DNA from: Lentzea terrae
GTDB taxonomy: Bacteria; Actinomycetota; Actinomycetes; Mycobacteriales; Pseudonocardiaceae
Length of the DNA stretch: 64,000 nucleotides
Direction: 5' to 3'
Assembly (NCBI RefSeq): GCF_003265345.1
Contig: NZ_QFWW01000026.1
Coordinates: 605,320 to 669,319 of the forward strand
A program made the translations under genes and the position numbers. The notes beneath the pieces are model-generated. The model was not told the DNA's origin. It was given only the letters and a program-made list of their open reading frames with translations, and ran no database searches. Shown one piece after another: positions 63,001 through 64,000 of the stretch (its first letter is position 1; every line of letters begins with the position of its first letter).

Positions 63001-63579
63001 GCGCTGCTTCGGCACAACGTCTCGGCGAACCTGCCGGCCGCGGTGGCGTCGCGGCTGACCGTGATCGAGGGTGCCGCCTGGGAAAGCTCCGGCGAGCTGG
63101 CTGTTTCGCCGACGTTGACCGGCGGGGTGTCGGTGGCGCCGCTGCCCGCCGATGCCGGCGAGGACGTCGCGCGGGTGAAGTCGGTGCGCCTGGACAAGGA
63201 GCTCGAGGACATCGAGCTGGCGAAGGGCATGAAGCTCTCCGTCGTGCGGGTCGACACGCCTGGACGTGGGCACCGCGCTCTCGCGGGACTCGTCCGGCTG
63301 TTGCGTCGCGACCGGCCGCACGTGTTCCTGGAGTTCTCCGCGTCGTCGACTGCCGAGTTCGGTGACGATCCGGTGACGGTCCTGAAGGAGTTCGGCGTCT
63401 GGGGCTACGACCTGGTGCCGTTGGCGACCCGTCAGGCGGCCGCACCGGACCAGATCGTGCGGGCGATGGAGGGTCTTCGTTCCATCACCCTGTGGCTGCG
63501 ACCGCGTCCGGTCGGCGCCAAGCCGGCTGCTCCTACGCCGTCCGTGCCGATCAAGCAGCCCGCTGACCAGGCGATTTGA
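60049..63579 (+). CDS. Large glycosyltransferase-like protein with coiled coil and FkbM methyltransferase domain
   Basis: The 1176-residue protein starts at GTG 60049, 7 nt after a TACGTT box (probably leaderless). The first 150 residues (ICACTVATAAELPAVKVLSSSFLAEHPEGRFVALIVD, region) look like the GT-A/GT8-like start of sugar transferases that open with a donor-binding strand. The middle (about 430-680) has GT-B/GT4-like pieces (DRSDVELRIAVSGAF, VPIVASGHGAVAELFG). Residues about 740-900 form a long coiled coil. The C-terminus has an AdoMet motif IFLDVGAYVGYHSIRVLSRLG (near 948) and VVAVEPDPSAAALLRHNV, typical of FkbM O-methyltransferases. The likely role is modification of a surface polysaccharide. 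Confidence 0.82.
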   Translation: MTEVPEFQPTICACTVATAAELPAVKVLSSSFLAEHPEGRFVALIVDAQPEHAGPGLITPLEIGVSEIELHVLATSLEADALKAAMVPRLLEALLSQGMPVLYLDPWVQVFGSLTKLVLEALRNAPVVLLPRTLRPLPSDGLQPGPAELHELGAFDPGFIAVGEGAEPYLSSLDMPAIVPHHVVRDARVGLSVWNVADRPLHRTESGSLAVVGQDLLTVHFRGFDPQRPWLLSADFAERPRVLLSEHAEVAELCTAYRAELVRCGWTVAPVPYRFGSLIDGTVIPSELKAEYREASPTPLPAFGEDGGGGFLIWACEQTENGGTRWADAVWRADASLQQQFPAPYGADADAWREWCAGVGVASGRLPVPAVPQPRSEGPALLDQLGVSVVGSGPLSELMLAAARASGLPVSTSAGYPVVVRTSAADEVPAGRFVVEVALDASAADDRTGVNELWLSSDVSRAAAERIGGPIVRVVPVPVQDVGAREHTSGDVVVFAAIADHALDRPGNVLGAVSAFLSAFPDRSDVELRIAVSGAFEHPEAAERLRLATASDQRISLVEDEDVCLTADAVVSLHRGGADDRITLRLANLAVRGVPIVASGHGAVAELFGKTAVLVPCHQGAEPDVQAASKLLRSLADDLPTAEALGAAAREHVLSVRSVSRVAELLRERVEHSYRGWRARRPKPKPEVDPMLALQSAKHALLRQPNIDTAHRTPMAPALRKIVLRALDHYDNHMRQVLHTLIDGVERTVSELVDRQDALKAGVGAGELELLRAEVEQVAERQSHFGDQLVGVDDGVVRVRADMAGQGRRLRDIEDAVVAEAAKRATSDDVLAERIDKLTVALDRTLDRIDSLESKVVEVFRERDSRLDAALRTAHQAQQTADALRRVVVRQHEAAGDAPKVRSSLVLCDAGMMRLPSDDAFMLPLLSSNGVWEPDLAELLDSVLEPDGIFLDVGAYVGYHSIRVLSRLGLMGAVVAVEPDPSAAALLRHNVSANLPAAVASRLTVIEGAAWESSGELAVSPTLTGGVSVAPLPADAGEDVARVKSVRLDKELEDIELAKGMKLSVVRVDTPGRGHRALAGLVRLLRRDRPHVFLEFSASSTAEFGDDPVTVLKEFGVWGYDLVPLATRQAAAPDQIVRAMEGLRSITLWLRPRPVGAKPAAPTPSVPIKQPADQAI

Positions 63580-63866
63580 CTTTGATCCTCCCGGTGAGTA
63601 ACTTTCTTCGAGTCGCCAGCGAGACCCCCGGAACGAGCGGTTGACACCGCTGAACGGGCCGGGTAAAGTATCGCGGCGTCAAACCCCCAGAAGTGAATGA
63701 ACGGCCTACCGTGCTGCCCGGGATCTGAAACGACCCCGATTTGACACCGGAAAAGCCACTCAGATAACTTCTGAACCAAGCCAAAAACTGAATGCGAAGC
63801 GAGTTTGTGCCGAGCTGAATCGCCCGAGAGGCCGATTTGACAAGCGAAAAACGAACGAGCTAAGCT
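63576..63866 (+). promoter_or_regulatory. Tandem ribosomal RNA promoters
   Basis: Four consensus promoters occur in a row: TTGACT-17-TAACTT (63576-63604), TTGACA-17-TAAAGT (63641-63669), TTGACA-17/18-TAACTT-like (63741-63770) and TTGACA-18-TAAGCT (63837-63866). The first -35 overlaps the stop codon of the preceding gene. Region 63580-64000 holds no gene. Multiple promoters before a leader are usual for actinobacterial rrn operons. Confidence 0.85.
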
Positions 63867-63922
63867 TTCAACACAAGCCCCGAGAGAAAGTCTCCGGAAA
63901 CGGAGATTGGAACCGGTGAGCG

Positions 63923-63994
63923 CGTGTTCTTTGAGAACTCAACAGCGTGCCGAAACACAGCCAGTAATATGAATACTCCTCGTCAGGAGTATTC
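63923..63994 (+). promoter_or_regulatory. rRNA leader: boxA-like antitermination site and stem
   Basis: TGTTCTTTGAGAACTCAACAG (from about 63924) is the conserved leader that precedes 16S genes in actinobacteria and contains the boxA-type element. A perfect stem GAATACTCCT/AGGAGTATTC (63971-63994) follows with a 4-nt loop, perhaps a processing site. The 16S gene is expected within a few hundred bases beyond the window. Confidence 0.8.
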
Positions 63995-64000
63995 CTTTGA

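Overview
The window is high-GC actinobacterial chromosome. Frequent GTG starts, many ATGA/GTGA/TAATG overlaps, a WhiB protein, an F420-dependent reductase, a fused lysX, an lprG-p55-type pair and a Hip1-like protease pair point to Actinomycetota. Gene content and the Nudix/XRE/cupin accessory genes suggest the Pseudonocardiaceae (Lentzea/Saccharothrix-like). The genus is an inference. The window ends in a ribosomal RNA operon promoter and leader; the 16S gene itself lies beyond the right edge.

Layout. 1-8.3 kb: end of a large secreted protein, a GDPD-like phosphodiesterase, small resistance-type genes (a broken phosphotransferase, a GNAT, a phosphotransferase coupled to a TetR), a divergent SnoaL/SDR operon behind a clear palindromic operator, an HNH endonuclease and a frameshifted SMI1-like gene. 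8.4-21.9 kb: an integrated conjugative element of about 13.3 kb. It lies between degenerate copies of the 3' end of a tRNA-Leu(GAG) gene and the tRNA itself. It carries a large serine recombinase, an FtsK/TraB-type DNA translocase, SpdB-like membrane proteins, an Xis-like protein, a WhiB protein, XRE regulators, two long paralogous HTH/Nudix-like proteins around a cupin gene, and low-GC cargo of unknown function. 22-30.6 kb: housekeeping genes (RNase H/phosphatase, FMN reductase, rnpB, subtilase, threonine synthase), a secreted His-Cys protein and an ABC permease. 31.2-39 kb: an eight-gene operon for a type IV secretion-like apparatus (VirB2-, VirB3-, VirB4-, VirB6-, VirB8- and VirB1-like) with no relaxase or coupling protein nearby. 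39-63.6 kb: core genes including an RNB nuclease, F420 reductase, pip, a GST, panB, lysX, a two-component system, nadE, two S33 exported proteases, an MFS/LprG pair, glnA2 and a very large glycosyltransferase-like/FkbM protein immediately before rrn.

How the genes work together. In the element, a transcription unit at 16.4-21.9 kb runs xis-like, whiB, two membrane genes, traB, a small ORF and the recombinase, with nearly every junction overlapping. A recurrent CTGAWATCA-type motif lies before this unit, before the first HTH/Nudix gene and at the recombinase start, so a shared regulator is likely. The recombinase reading frame runs into the tRNA gene and stops there. At both left-hand core copies the same frame would continue into a conserved longer tail, which suggests that integration switches the recombinase C-terminus. 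Three hairpin-plus-core modules suggest repeated element accretion at this tRNA.

All family assignments come from reading motifs by eye; no database search was run.
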